Assembly: GCF_022132145.1 (NCBI RefSeq) | Contig: NZ_JAJISP010000006.1 | Coordinates: 124,001-188,000 of the forward strand | Reading direction: 5' to 3' | Source of the DNA: Pseudomonas sp. MMS21 TM103 | GTDB lineage: Bacteria > Pseudomonadota > Gammaproteobacteria > Pseudomonadales > Pseudomonadaceae | DNA length: 64,000 nucleotides | Part shown: positions 35,118 through 43,094 of the stretch, piece by piece | Position numbering within the stretch: the stretch's first letter is position 1 | How the letters are laid out: each line of letters starts with the position of its first letter | Program-made: the position numbers and the translations under genes | Notes under the pieces: generated by a model | Told to the model about the DNA's origin: nothing | The model's input: only the letters and a program-made list of their open reading frames with translations | Databases searched by the model: none

Positions 35118-35963
35118 ATGAAGTTCGAAGGCACCCAGTCGTACGTCGCCACCGACGACCTCAAGCTCGCGGTCAACGCCGCCATTACCCTGGAGCGTCC
35201 GCTGCTGGTCAAGGGCGAACCGGGCACCGGCAAGACCATGCTCGCCGAGCAACTGGCCGAGTCCTTCGGCGCCAAGTTGATTACCTGGCACATCAAGTCC
35301 ACCACCAAGGCCCACCAGGGGCTGTACGAGTACGACGCAGTCAGCCGCCTGCGCGATTCGCAGCTGGATTCCGACAAGGTCAACGACGTTCGCAACTACA
35401 TCAAGAAGGGCAAGCTGTGGGAAGCCTTCGAGGCCGAGGAGCGGGTGATCCTGCTGATCGACGAAATCGACAAGGCCGACATCGAGTTCCCCAACGACCT
35501 GCTGCAAGAACTCGACAAGATGGAGTTCTACGTCTACGAGACCGACGAGACGATCAAGGCCAAGCTGCGCCCGATCATCATCATCACCTCAAACAATGAG
35601 AAGGAGCTGCCGGACGCCTTCCTGCGCCGCTGCTTCTTCCACTACATCGCCTTCCCGGACCGCGTGACCCTGCAGAAGATCGTCGACGTGCACTACCCGA
35701 ACATCAAGAAGGATCTGGTGGCCGAGGCGCTGGACGTGTTCTTCGACGTGCGCAAGGTGCCGGGCCTGAAGAAGAAGCCCTCGACCAGCGAACTGGTCGA
35801 CTGGCTCAAGCTGCTGATGGCCGACAATATCGGCGAAGCGGTGCTGCGCGAACGCGATCCGACCAAGGCCATCCCGCCGCTGGCCGGCGCCCTGGTGAAG
35901 AACGAGCAGGACGTGCAACTGCTCGAGCGCCTGGCCTTCATGAGCCGCCGCGCCAGTCGTTAA
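35118..35963 (+). CDS. MoxR/CoxD-like AAA+ ATPase
   Basis: A 281-residue AAA+ ATPase. Walker A GEPGTGKT is at 33-40, Walker B VILLIDEIDKAD at about 108-119, and a sensor asparagine lies in IIITSNNEKELPDAFLRRCFF. The start at 35118 (MKFEGTQSYVATDD) has GAGGA upstream; a longer frame from 35085 lacks such support. It is followed by a VWA protein of the CoxE type, so the two form a second MoxR-VWA module, distinct from the Bat operon at 1233-8145. CoxD/CoxE pairs assist metal-cofactor or enzyme maturation in some bacteria; the client here is not evident. Confidence 0.9.
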   Translation: MKFEGTQSYVATDDLKLAVNAAITLERPLLVKGEPGTGKTMLAEQLAESFGAKLITWHIKSTTKAHQGLYEYDAVSRLRDSQLDSDKVNDVRNYIKKGKLWEAFEAEERVILLIDEIDKADIEFPNDLLQELDKMEFYVYETDETIKAKLRPIIIITSNNEKELPDAFLRRCFFHYIAFPDRVTLQKIVDVHYPNIKKDLVAEALDVFFDVRKVPGLKKKPSTSELVDWLKLLMADNIGEAVLRERDPTKAIPPLAGALVKNEQDVQLLERLAFMSRRASR

Positions 35964-35977
35964 GCCACGCTTTTGCA

Positions 35978-36106
35978 GAGTGGGTCGGGCCGCGCAGCTT
36001 AGCGCAGCCTAACCCACCGACCAGCCGCCAGGCTGGCCAAAACGGTGCCGATGGCATCGATGGTGAGTTACACCGCTACGCGGCTAACCCACCCTACGGA
36101 TACTTG
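35978..36106. repeat. Dispersed GGGTTAGCCGC/TAACCCACC inverted repeats between AAA and VWA genes
   Basis: Contains GTGGGTCGGGCCGCGCAGC, TTAGCGCAGCCTAACCCACC and CTACGCGGCTAACCCACCC separated by GATGGCATCGATGGTG. The TAACCCACC ends and internal GCGC arms make two hairpin-prone units in the 156-base spacer. A known type of short intergenic repeat in Pseudomonas; it does not appear to interrupt the operon. Confidence 0.6.
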
Positions 36107-36119
36107 TGAGGACGCAGCC

Positions 36120-37298
36120 ATGCTGCTCAACCTGTTCAATGAAATGCGCGCGGCCAAGGTGCCAGTATCGGTGCGCGAGCTGCTCGACCTGATCAACGCG
36201 TTGAAACACAACGTGGTGTTTGCCGACATGGACGAGTTCTACTATCTCGCCCGGGCGATCCTGGTCAAGGACGAGCGCCACTTCGACAAGTTCGACCGGG
36301 CCTTCGGTGCCTACTTCAAGGGTCTGGAAAACCTCAACCAGCACATCGAGGCGTTGATCCCCGACGAGTGGCTGCGCAAGGAATTCGAGCGTTCGCTGAG
36401 CGACGAGGAACGCGCCAAGATCGAGTCCTTGGGCGGCCTGGACAAGCTGATCGAGGAGTTCAAGAAGCGCCTGGAAGAACAGAAGGAACGCCACGAAGGC
36501 GGCAACAAGTGGATCGGCACCGGCGGCACCAGCCCGTTCGGCTCCGGCGGCTTCAACCCGGAAGGCATCCGCGTCGGCGATGCCGGCAAGCGCCAGGGCA
36601 AGGCGGTCAAGGTCTGGGATCAGCGCGAGTACAAGAACCTCGACGACCAGGTCGAACTGGGCACGCGCAACATCAAGATCGCCCTGCGCCGCCTGCGCAA
36701 GTTCGCTCGCCAGGGCGCCCAGGACGAGCTGGACCTGGACGGCACCATCGACCACACCGCCAAGGACGGCGGCCTGCTGAATATCCAGATGCGTCCGGAG
36801 CGGCGCAACACGGTCAAACTGCTGATTCTGTTCGACATCGGCGGCTCGATGGATGCCCACGTCAAGGTCTGCGAAGAGCTGTTCTCGGCCTGCAAGACCG
36901 AGTTCAAGCACATGGAGTATTTCTACTTCCACAACTGTGTGTACGAATCGGTGTGGAAGAACAACCTGCGGCGCAGCTCCGAACGCTTCTCCACCCAGGA
37001 TGTTCTGAATAAATACGGCGCCGACTACAAGGTGGTATTAGTCGGCGACGCGGCCATGGCGCCTTATGAGATCACCCAGGCCGGCGGCAGCGTTGAGCAC
37101 TGGAACGAGGAGCCGGGCTACGTGTGGATCAAGCGGTTCATGGAGAAGTACAAGAAGCTCATCTGGATCAACCCCTACCCCAAGGACGCCTGGGGCTACA
37201 CCGCCTCGACCAATATCATGCGCGAGCTGCTGGAAGACAAGATGTACCCGCTGACGCTGCAAGGCTTGGAAGACGGTATGAAGTTCCTGTCCAAGTAG
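36120..37298 (+). CDS. VWA-domain protein of the CoxE type
   Basis: A 392-residue protein. An N-terminal helical region begins MLLNLFNEMRAAKVPVSVRE. A charged coiled-coil stretch (about 90-125) and a Gly-rich linker follow, then a C-terminal VWA-like domain. The metal site reads DIGGS (239-243), with Gly in place of the first Ser of DxSxS. The start at 36120 has GAGG upstream. A longer frame would include 25 residues from repeat sequence. No membrane segment is seen, so it is probably cytoplasmic and partners the AAA ATPase encoded before it. Confidence 0.9.
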   Translation: MLLNLFNEMRAAKVPVSVRELLDLINALKHNVVFADMDEFYYLARAILVKDERHFDKFDRAFGAYFKGLENLNQHIEALIPDEWLRKEFERSLSDEERAKIESLGGLDKLIEEFKKRLEEQKERHEGGNKWIGTGGTSPFGSGGFNPEGIRVGDAGKRQGKAVKVWDQREYKNLDDQVELGTRNIKIALRRLRKFARQGAQDELDLDGTIDHTAKDGGLLNIQMRPERRNTVKLLILFDIGGSMDAHVKVCEELFSACKTEFKHMEYFYFHNCVYESVWKNNLRRSSERFSTQDVLNKYGADYKVVLVGDAAMAPYEITQAGGSVEHWNEEPGYVWIKRFMEKYKKLIWINPYPKDAWGYTASTNIMRELLEDKMYPLTLQGLEDGMKFLSK

Positions 37299-37317
37299 GT
37301 CACCCCGCAGAATCGGC

Positions 37318-37400
37318 GCGCCTTGGGTTGGCCCAGGCGGCGTTCCGTTCGGAGCGTAGCGACAGCCCGCCAGATATTTGCCGCGCCGATAAACCAAGGG
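37318..37400 (-). repeat. Second repeat family, inverted copy
   Basis: Matches the element at 32858-32955 in reverse: GGCGGCGTTCCGTTCGGAGC, GTAGCGACAGCCCGCCAGA and TTTGCCGCGCCGA. It lies directly after the VWA gene, between it and a convergent gene. Confidence 0.65.
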
Positions 37401-37436
37401 GGCACAGCCTTCGGCCAGTGCCCCTACGGATAGCGT

Positions 37437-37961
37437 CTAACGCCAGTGCCTCCGTTGCACCTGCTGGCTGCGGCCGCCGCCGAGCAGCAAGCCGATCAGC
37501 AGCAACAGGCATTCCACCAGCCAGGCCAACAGCAAGGCACACACCAGGCCCCAGGCGATGGCCTGCGGCGCCAGCAGTACCTGATAACGGTAGGCACTGT
37601 AGGTTTCGTCCATCAGTTCGCTATCGGCGGCCGTCGCCAGGTGCCAGACCTGGCCGTACCACGGCTGTTGCATGGCCTGCCACTCCAGTTCGAGGAAACT
37701 GGCGCGATCGACCAGGTAGCCCACGCTCTGCGCGTCACTGCGCATGACCGGGTCATCACTGTCCTGATAGTGCGTCACCAACGCCTGCAGATCGCCCTGA
37801 AAAAAGCGCCTGGCAGTCTCACGGAAACCCGCCAAGCTCTGCTCTGACTCCAGCCGGTGCGCTTCGACACGTTTGCTGTAGTCCCCGATATACCCCGGTA
37901 CCTGCACGCCAACCAGCAGGCCCAAGGCAAACAGCGCCAAGCGTAGATAGCTTCTGAACAT
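37437..37961 (-). CDS. DUF2937 family membrane protein
   Basis: A 174-residue protein with an N-terminal membrane segment (YLRLALFALGLLVGVQVPGYI) and a longer C-terminal one (IAWGLVCALLLAWLVECLLLLIG shortened here to its core). Between them lies a soluble helical region carrying RVEAHRLESEQSLAGF and FLELEWQAM. This is the DUF2937 pattern; function is unknown. A good ribosome site (AGGAGAGG) precedes the ATG at 37961. It faces the AAA/VWA operon and shares the minus strand with the glutamine amidotransferase gene, 33 bases upstream. Confidence 0.78.
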   Translation of the reverse strand: MFRSYLRLALFALGLLVGVQVPGYIGDYSKRVEAHRLESEQSLAGFRETARRFFQGDLQALVTHYQDSDDPVMRSDAQSVGYLVDRASFLELEWQAMQQPWYGQVWHLATAADSELMDETYSAYRYQVLLAPQAIAWGLVCALLLAWLVECLLLLIGLLLGGGRSQQVQRRHWR

Positions 37962-37994
37962 CGCCCCTCTCCTGATTGCAAATTACCCGTCCGT

Positions 37995-38771
37995 TCAGTC
38001 GCTCATGCCCCGGGCCACACACTCGCCGCCCCGCCACAGCCGCCACTCACCCGGACGATACAGGTTCCAGCATTCGTTATCGGTCAAGGGTTCCGTGGCC
38101 AGCACCGTCACCACATCGTTGGGCGTGGTCTCGGCCTGGAAATCCACCCGCACATCGGCATCTTTCAACTGCGCCGGGCCAAAGGGCGCGCGCCGGGTGA
38201 TGTGTGCCAGCTTGGTCGAGCAGAAGCTGAATAACCAGTCGCCATTGCTGAGCAGGCAGTTGAACACGCCGTGCTTGCGATAGGCCGCACAGGCCGCAAC
38301 CAGACCGGGCAGGAGCAGCTCCACGGCCACCGGTTCCGGGAAGTCGCGGCGCAGACCATTGAGCAGCTCGCAAAAAGCCGCCTCGCTGTCGGTGTCGCCA
38401 ATGGGTCGATAGAAGCTTGGCGTCGGTGAAAAACCCGCCAACTGGCCGTTGTGCGCGAAACACCAGTTACGCCCCCAGAGTTCGCGCACGAACGGGTGGG
38501 TATTGGCCAGGCAGACCTTGCCGACGTTGGCCTGGCGAATGTGCCCGATCACCACCTCGCTCTTGATCGGGTAACGCTGCACCAGTTGCGCCACCTCCGA
38601 TTCGCTGCTGGCGCGCGGCTCCTGAAACAGGCGCAGACCGCGCCCTTCATAAAAGCCGATGCCCCAGCCGTCACGATGCGGCCCGGTGTCGCCGCCACGG
38701 CGGATCAGCCCGGTAAAACTGAAGACGATGTCGGTGGGCACATTGGCACTCATGCCGAGCAATTCACACAT
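37995..38771 (-). CDS. Class II glutamine amidotransferase (YafJ-like)
   Basis: A 258-residue Ntn-hydrolase. The start is placed at the ATG at 38771 so that Cys2 (MCELLGMSANVP) becomes the N-terminal nucleophile after Met removal, as this family requires. Other family parts are GGDTGPHRDGWGIGFYEG, VVIGHIRQANVGKV, NTHPFVRELWGRNW with FAHNGQL, and DTDSEAAFCELL. It hydrolyses glutamine; the acceptor is unknown. An upstream in-frame start would put nine residues before the nucleophile and is unlikely. Confidence 0.9.
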   Translation of the reverse strand: MCELLGMSANVPTDIVFSFTGLIRRGGDTGPHRDGWGIGFYEGRGLRLFQEPRASSESEVAQLVQRYPIKSEVVIGHIRQANVGKVCLANTHPFVRELWGRNWCFAHNGQLAGFSPTPSFYRPIGDTDSEAAFCELLNGLRRDFPEPVAVELLLPGLVAACAAYRKHGVFNCLLSNGDWLFSFCSTKLAHITRRAPFGPAQLKDADVRVDFQAETTPNDVVTVLATEPLTDNECWNLYRPGEWRLWRGGECVARGMSD

Positions 38772-38997
38772 GCTTGCAACTCTCGACTCTGCGCTCAAAG
38801 GCGCATGCTGAACGTCTGCACAGACAGGTGCAAGCCATGAACGCTTGCACAGGCGCGTTAAACAATCCGGCAGCGCCCCCTGCTGGGTTATGTGGCGGTT
38901 TGATGCTGGACTTTGCTCAGGACAAGCCCCCTACCGCCAGCCTGCGCTTGCCCGATCCAACGGCCACACACCTGCCATGTCCGATGAATTGCAAGTT

Positions 38998-39110
38998 GCG
39001 TAGGGCGATCCGGGCGGCGTTCCGCTCGGAGCACAGCGACAGCCCGCAAGCTTTTGCGCCGCGCCGAAGAAGCATCGGTACACTGCCTGCGGCCCGTAGC
39101 GCCCTGCTAA
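38998..39110 (-). repeat. Second repeat family, inverted copy
   Basis: Contains GGGCGGCGTTCCGCTCGGAG, CACAGCGACAGCCCGCAAGC and TTTTGCGCCGCGCCG, then a CACTGCCTGCGG stretch. Orientation is as at 37318-37400 and opposite to 32858 and 47325. Confidence 0.65.
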
Positions 39111-39129
39111 TTGCGTGCTGCTGCAGGCT

Positions 39130-39612
39130 TCACAGCCGGGGTTCCACGCGCAAGTGGCGCGAGTCAGCCTGGGCATAAAGACTCTCGACAGGTTCCTCGT
39201 TCTCGCGTTGCATGATTTCGCGCAGGGTCGGCGCGTTCTCGTCATCCGGCTCCGCTTGCGGACCACGGTGACTCTTCCACCAGCGCGCCAGGGGCCAACG
39301 AATGGCCACGAACAACAGATACAGGGCGAATGCAATCAGACCGTACATGGACAGATCGGCTACTGCGCGCCAGATACCGTTACCCACATCCAGCAGCAGA
39401 TCCAGCGCGGTGATGGCAATCGACGGGGCGAGTACCTGTTCATTGGACGGATCGACTACGGTCGGACTGAACAGCAGCACCGCTGCCAGCAAACGCAGGG
39501 GCTCGCGCAGATAACGCCACATCCAGCGAGTTATGCGGAACCACACCAGCAGGCAACCCAAGGCAGCGACGACATAGACGCCCCAGGCAAGTAAATAGTC
39601 GTTTTCGGTCAT
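39130..39612 (-). CDS. Conserved hypothetical membrane protein
   Basis: About 160 residues. One N-terminal membrane segment (WGVYVVAALGCLLVWF) and a second around YGLIAFALYLLFVAI flank a short loop. A charged C-terminal cytoplasmic tail follows (EPDDENAPTLREIMQREN). I prefer the ATG at 39612 (MTENDYLLAWG), with AGAG upstream, over one seven codons earlier. It is divergent from the oligopeptidase gene. I do not recognise a functional family. The DENAPTLREIM stretch looks conserved rather than random, which supports a real gene. Confidence 0.75.
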   Translation of the reverse strand: MTENDYLLAWGVYVVAALGCLLVWFRITRWMWRYLREPLRLLAAVLLFSPTVVDPSNEQVLAPSIAITALDLLLDVGNGIWRAVADLSMYGLIAFALYLLFVAIRWPLARWWKSHRGPQAEPDDENAPTLREIMQRENEEPVESLYAQADSRHLRVEPRL

Positions 39613-39774
39613 AAAGCGCGGATCTCTGAGCATGACGGGGCTGGCCCGTTGATAACCGCAGCGAGTGAGGCTGCATTTTTCAACGGCCTGCTGATGCAGT
39701 GCGGCTTATGATAACGGCTTTTCCGTGGTCCGACAGGCTGCTAGCTGCAGACCGTACAGAATTGGAGTCACCAG

Positions 39775-41820
39775 ATGCCGCACGCCCCCATCGCCCGCAC
39801 CGACAATGCTGCCGACCCTTACCGCTGGTTGGAGCAGCGCGACGCCGAGGAGGTGCTCGAGTACCTCAAGGCGGAAAACACCTACCTGGAAGCCGAGCTA
39901 GCGGAGCAACGCGAGCTGCGCGAAGCGCTGTTTCAGGAGATCAAGGGCCGCATCCGCGAGACCGACCTGTCGCTGCCTTCGCCCTGGGGCCCTTGGCTTT
40001 ACTATCAGCGCACCACCGCTGGTGACGAATACCCGCGCCACTATCGCTGCCCGCGTCCGGCCGATGGCTCGCTCGATGTCGATGAGCACGCCGAACAGCT
40101 GCTGCTCGACCCCAACGCCCTGGCAGATGGTGGTTTTATCTCGCTGGGCGCCTTCAGCGTCAGTCAGGATCACCAGCGCCTGGCCTACAGCCTGGATACC
40201 AGTGGCGAAGAGGTTTATCAGCTGTTCGTCAAGGAACTGGCCACCGGCGCGATCAGCCAACTGCCCTTCGCCGATTGCGACGGCAGCATGACCTGGGCCA
40301 ACGACAGCCAGACCCTGTTCTTCGGCGAGCTGGACGACTGCCATCGCCCGCACAAGCTGTACCGCCATCGGCTCGGCAGCGATTCGGCCGAGCAGGTGTT
40401 TCACGAGGCCGACGGGCGTTTCTTTCTCAACTGTTACCGCGCCAGCTCCGAGCGCCAACTGGTGGTGCTGCTCAACAGCAAGACCACCAGCGAGGCCTGG
40501 GTGCTGGATGCCGATACGCCGGAGGCCGCGTTCCGCTGCCTGGCGCCGCGCGAGGAAGGCCACGAATATTACGTCGACCACGGCAAGGTCGATGGGGGCT
40601 GGGCCTGGCTGATCCGCAGCAACCAGAGCGGGATCAACTTCGCCCTGTACTGCGTGAAGGAAGCCAGCGTCGCCGGGCAGACGCCGACCCGCGAGCACTG
40701 GAGCGAACTGCGCGGCCATGACCCGCAGCTGATGCTCGAAGGCGTGAGCCTGAACGACAGCGCGCTGACCCTCAGCCTGCGCGAGGGCGGCCTGCCGATC
40801 ATCGAGGTGCATGCCCAGGGCCAGCAAGCCTACCGGGTGACGCTGCCGGATGCGGCCTACAGCCTGGACGTGCAGGACACCCTGGAGTTTGCCAGCCCGG
40901 TGATTCGCCTGCGCTACGAAGCGCTCAACCGCCCGGCGCAAATCCGCCAACTGACGCTCGTCGACGGCGTCCAGCAGGTGCTCAAGGAAACCCCGGTACT
41001 GGGTCCGTTCAACGCCGACGATTATGTCAGCCAGCGCCTCTGGGCCACCGCTGCGGACGGCACCCAGGTGCCCATCAGCCTGGTGGCCAAGCGTGACGTA
41101 TTTGGCCAGCCTGCCCCGCTCTATCTCTATGGCTACGGTGCCTACGGCGAAAGCCTTGACCCCTGGTTCTCCCATGCGCGCTTGAGTCTGCTGGAACGCG
41201 GCTTCGTCTTTGCCATCGCCCACGTGCGCGGCGGCGGCGAGCTGGGCGAAGCCTGGTACCGCGCCGGCAAGCTGGAACACAAGCACAACAGCTTCGGCGA
41301 CTTCATCGCCTGCGCCGAGCACCTGATCGCCAGCGGCTACACCACGGCGGGCCAGCTCGCCATCAGCGGCGGCAGTGCCGGCGGCCTGCTGATCGGCGCG
41401 GTGCTCAATCAGCGCCCCGAACTGTTTGCCGCAGCCATCGCCGAGGTGCCCTTCGTCGATGTGCTCAACACCATGCAGAATCCTGACCTGCCGCTGACCG
41501 TCACCGAGTACGACGAATGGGGCGATCCGCACGAAGCCGAGGTGTTCGAGCGGATCAAGAGCTACGCCCCCTACGAGAACGTCCAGGCCCAGGCCTATCC
41601 GGCAATTCTCGCCGTGGCCGGGTACAACGACAGCCGCGTGCAATATTGGGAGGCGGCCAAGTGGGTGGCCAAGCTGCGGGCCACCAAGACCGATAACCAC
41701 CTGCTGCTACTGAAGACCGACCTCGACGCCGGCCATGGCGGCATGAGCGGACGCTACCAGGCACTCAAGGATGTGGCGCTGGAGTACGCCTTCCTGCTCA
41801 AGGTGTTCGGGTTGGGCTGA
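39775..41820 (+). CDS. ptrB: Oligopeptidase B (protease II, family S9A)
   Basis: A 681-residue serine peptidase. The N-terminal beta-propeller follows PYRWLEQRDAEEVLEYL. The C-terminal alpha/beta-hydrolase has the nucleophile Ser534 in SGGSAGG, Asp619 in GYNDSRV and His654 in AGHGG. It cleaves short peptides after basic residues, probably in the cytoplasm, since no signal peptide is seen. Full length for the family. GGAG precedes the ATG. Confidence 0.94.
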   Translation: MPHAPIARTDNAADPYRWLEQRDAEEVLEYLKAENTYLEAELAEQRELREALFQEIKGRIRETDLSLPSPWGPWLYYQRTTAGDEYPRHYRCPRPADGSLDVDEHAEQLLLDPNALADGGFISLGAFSVSQDHQRLAYSLDTSGEEVYQLFVKELATGAISQLPFADCDGSMTWANDSQTLFFGELDDCHRPHKLYRHRLGSDSAEQVFHEADGRFFLNCYRASSERQLVVLLNSKTTSEAWVLDADTPEAAFRCLAPREEGHEYYVDHGKVDGGWAWLIRSNQSGINFALYCVKEASVAGQTPTREHWSELRGHDPQLMLEGVSLNDSALTLSLREGGLPIIEVHAQGQQAYRVTLPDAAYSLDVQDTLEFASPVIRLRYEALNRPAQIRQLTLVDGVQQVLKETPVLGPFNADDYVSQRLWATAADGTQVPISLVAKRDVFGQPAPLYLYGYGAYGESLDPWFSHARLSLLERGFVFAIAHVRGGGELGEAWYRAGKLEHKHNSFGDFIACAEHLIASGYTTAGQLAISGGSAGGLLIGAVLNQRPELFAAAIAEVPFVDVLNTMQNPDLPLTVTEYDEWGDPHEAEVFERIKSYAPYENVQAQAYPAILAVAGYNDSRVQYWEAAKWVAKLRATKTDNHLLLLKTDLDAGHGGMSGRYQALKDVALEYAFLLKVFGLG

Positions 41821-41932
41821 AAAAAACACACCCGACTGCGCGCCCTTTCACAGCTTGGTGCCAGCGGCAGTTGGCAAGCATGGGCAGGCCGGCTAACGTC
41901 ACACTTATCCCGACCCGACGCAGCAGAACCCC

Positions 41933-42406
41933 ATGCCAGACAGCTCTTACCTGATCGATGAAATCCGCGACATGCTGCTCGACTGCGGGCTGTTCAACAG
42001 CCTGCAGCCCAGCGAGGTGCTTAGCGCGGCTGGCTATTTCAACATCAGCAGATTTGAGCCGGATGCCATTATCTGCCACGAGGGCGATGCCGGTACCTTC
42101 ATGTGCATCATCCACTTCGGCGCGGTGTCGATCCGCAAGACCAACTCCAGTGGCGAAACGGTCGAGATTGCCAAGCTGCGCAAAGGTCGCGCCTTTGGCG
42201 AAATGGCGGTGCTGGACGGCGAAAGGCGCTCGGCCAGCTGCATCGCCGTCAGCGACTGCACCTTGTTGATCCTGGCCCGGGACTCGCTGGAGAAGATGCT
42301 GCAGGAGGCCCCCAAGTCCGCCGCCCAAGTCATCCGCGCCATCGCCGTGGCCATGTCCAGGCGCTTGCGCATGGTCGACGGTCAGTTGGTCGAGCAGCAG
42401 ATCTAA
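41933..42406 (+). CDS. Cyclic-nucleotide-binding domain protein
   Basis: A 157-residue protein that is essentially one CAP_ED domain (about 20-140). The phosphate-binding cassette is GRAFGEMAVLDGERRSAS, keeping the Gly-Glu and Arg-Ser residues that contact cAMP. No DNA-binding domain or kinase part is attached, so it is likely a stand-alone sensor or a modulator of another protein. It is transcribed in the same direction as ptrB, 112 bases after it. Partner unknown. Confidence 0.88.
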   Translation: MPDSSYLIDEIRDMLLDCGLFNSLQPSEVLSAAGYFNISRFEPDAIICHEGDAGTFMCIIHFGAVSIRKTNSSGETVEIAKLRKGRAFGEMAVLDGERRSASCIAVSDCTLLILARDSLEKMLQEAPKSAAQVIRAIAVAMSRRLRMVDGQLVEQQI

Positions 42407-42567
42407 GCAGCCATAACCACCTTGAGCTCGCCGGAGCCAGGGAATCCCTGGGCCGCGCTAGCGGACTGCGATCCGGGTCACGAGCGTCAGATATGGATGC
42501 GCCGTACTCCCAGGCCGCGCAAGAAGAAGCCAACAGCCCTATGATTGCTTCAGGTTGCTCTTCATCA

Positions 42568-42906
42568 TGAATCGCCCCGGGTTTTCTAGACACTCCCCAA
42601 GCTTTGGAAATAGCGCTTTTCGAACTCTACCGGTGACAGCTGATTGTTGAAACCATGCCGTCGTTTTGAGTTGTAGAACATCTCGATGTAATCGAATACA
42701 TCCTGCGGGCATCCTGCCGAGTGCCGTAGATCTTCCGCTTGATCCGTTCCCGCTTCAGCAGCTGGAAGAAACTTTCCGCCACCGCGTTGTCATGACAATT
42801 TCCTCGATGGCTCATGCTACCGATTAAGTGGATCATCACTTACTGCCTCGGCTTACGTCGCCAGGCCGCCATTAGCAGCGCATCAATCGCCAGGTCGCTC
42901 GTCTGT
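42568..42906 (-). mobile_element. Degenerate IS3-family insertion sequence fragment
   Basis: Minus-strand sequence encodes pieces of an IS3-type OrfB. In order: DLAIDALLMAAWRRKPRQ followed by a stop and VMIH; then after a deletion LIGSMSHRGNCHDNAVAESF and FQLLKRERIKRKIYGTRQDA; then, after a 1-base frameshift near 42712, DVFDYIEMFYNSKRRHGFNN and QLSPVEFEKRYFQSLGSV, ending in a TAG at about 42588. The right terminal sequence TGAATCGCCCCGGG begins at 42568. The upstream half of the element and the integrase Asp region are missing, so it is inactive. It abuts the purU fragment at 42907. Confidence 0.85.
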
Positions 42907-42975
42907 TGCCGCGACGATGCCCGAGGTGGCTGGGCAGCTGATTTTAATGATGTAGTGGTTGTTTTCGTGTTGCAT
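42883..42975 (-). pseudogene. purU: Truncated formyltetrahydrofolate deformylase gene
   Basis: The ATG at 42975 has GGAGGA upstream and encodes MQHENNHYIIKISCPATSGI then VAA, the ACT-domain start expected of PurU (normally about 285 residues). From 42906 the sequence becomes IS3-derived, and the frame ends at 42883 after seven foreign codons. PurU releases formate from formyl-THF and is often encoded with sarcosine/dimethylglycine oxidising enzymes, like the FAD/GcvT gene just upstream here. The catalytic domain is lost. Confidence 0.75.
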
Positions 42976-43094
42976 GAGGAGTCCTCCGCGGGCAGTCGAC
43001 ATAGGCATGGCAATAAACTCGGGCTGAGCGCCGCCGCGCAACGTCAAACAAGACGCTGCAGCGGCTGCCACTCAGAGCAGTCAGGCCATGGCGG

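Noticed and set aside
39898..41700. 600-codon minus-strand frame opposite ptrB
   Set aside because: Complementary frame of a clear S9 peptidase gene; long only because of high GC content and codon bias.
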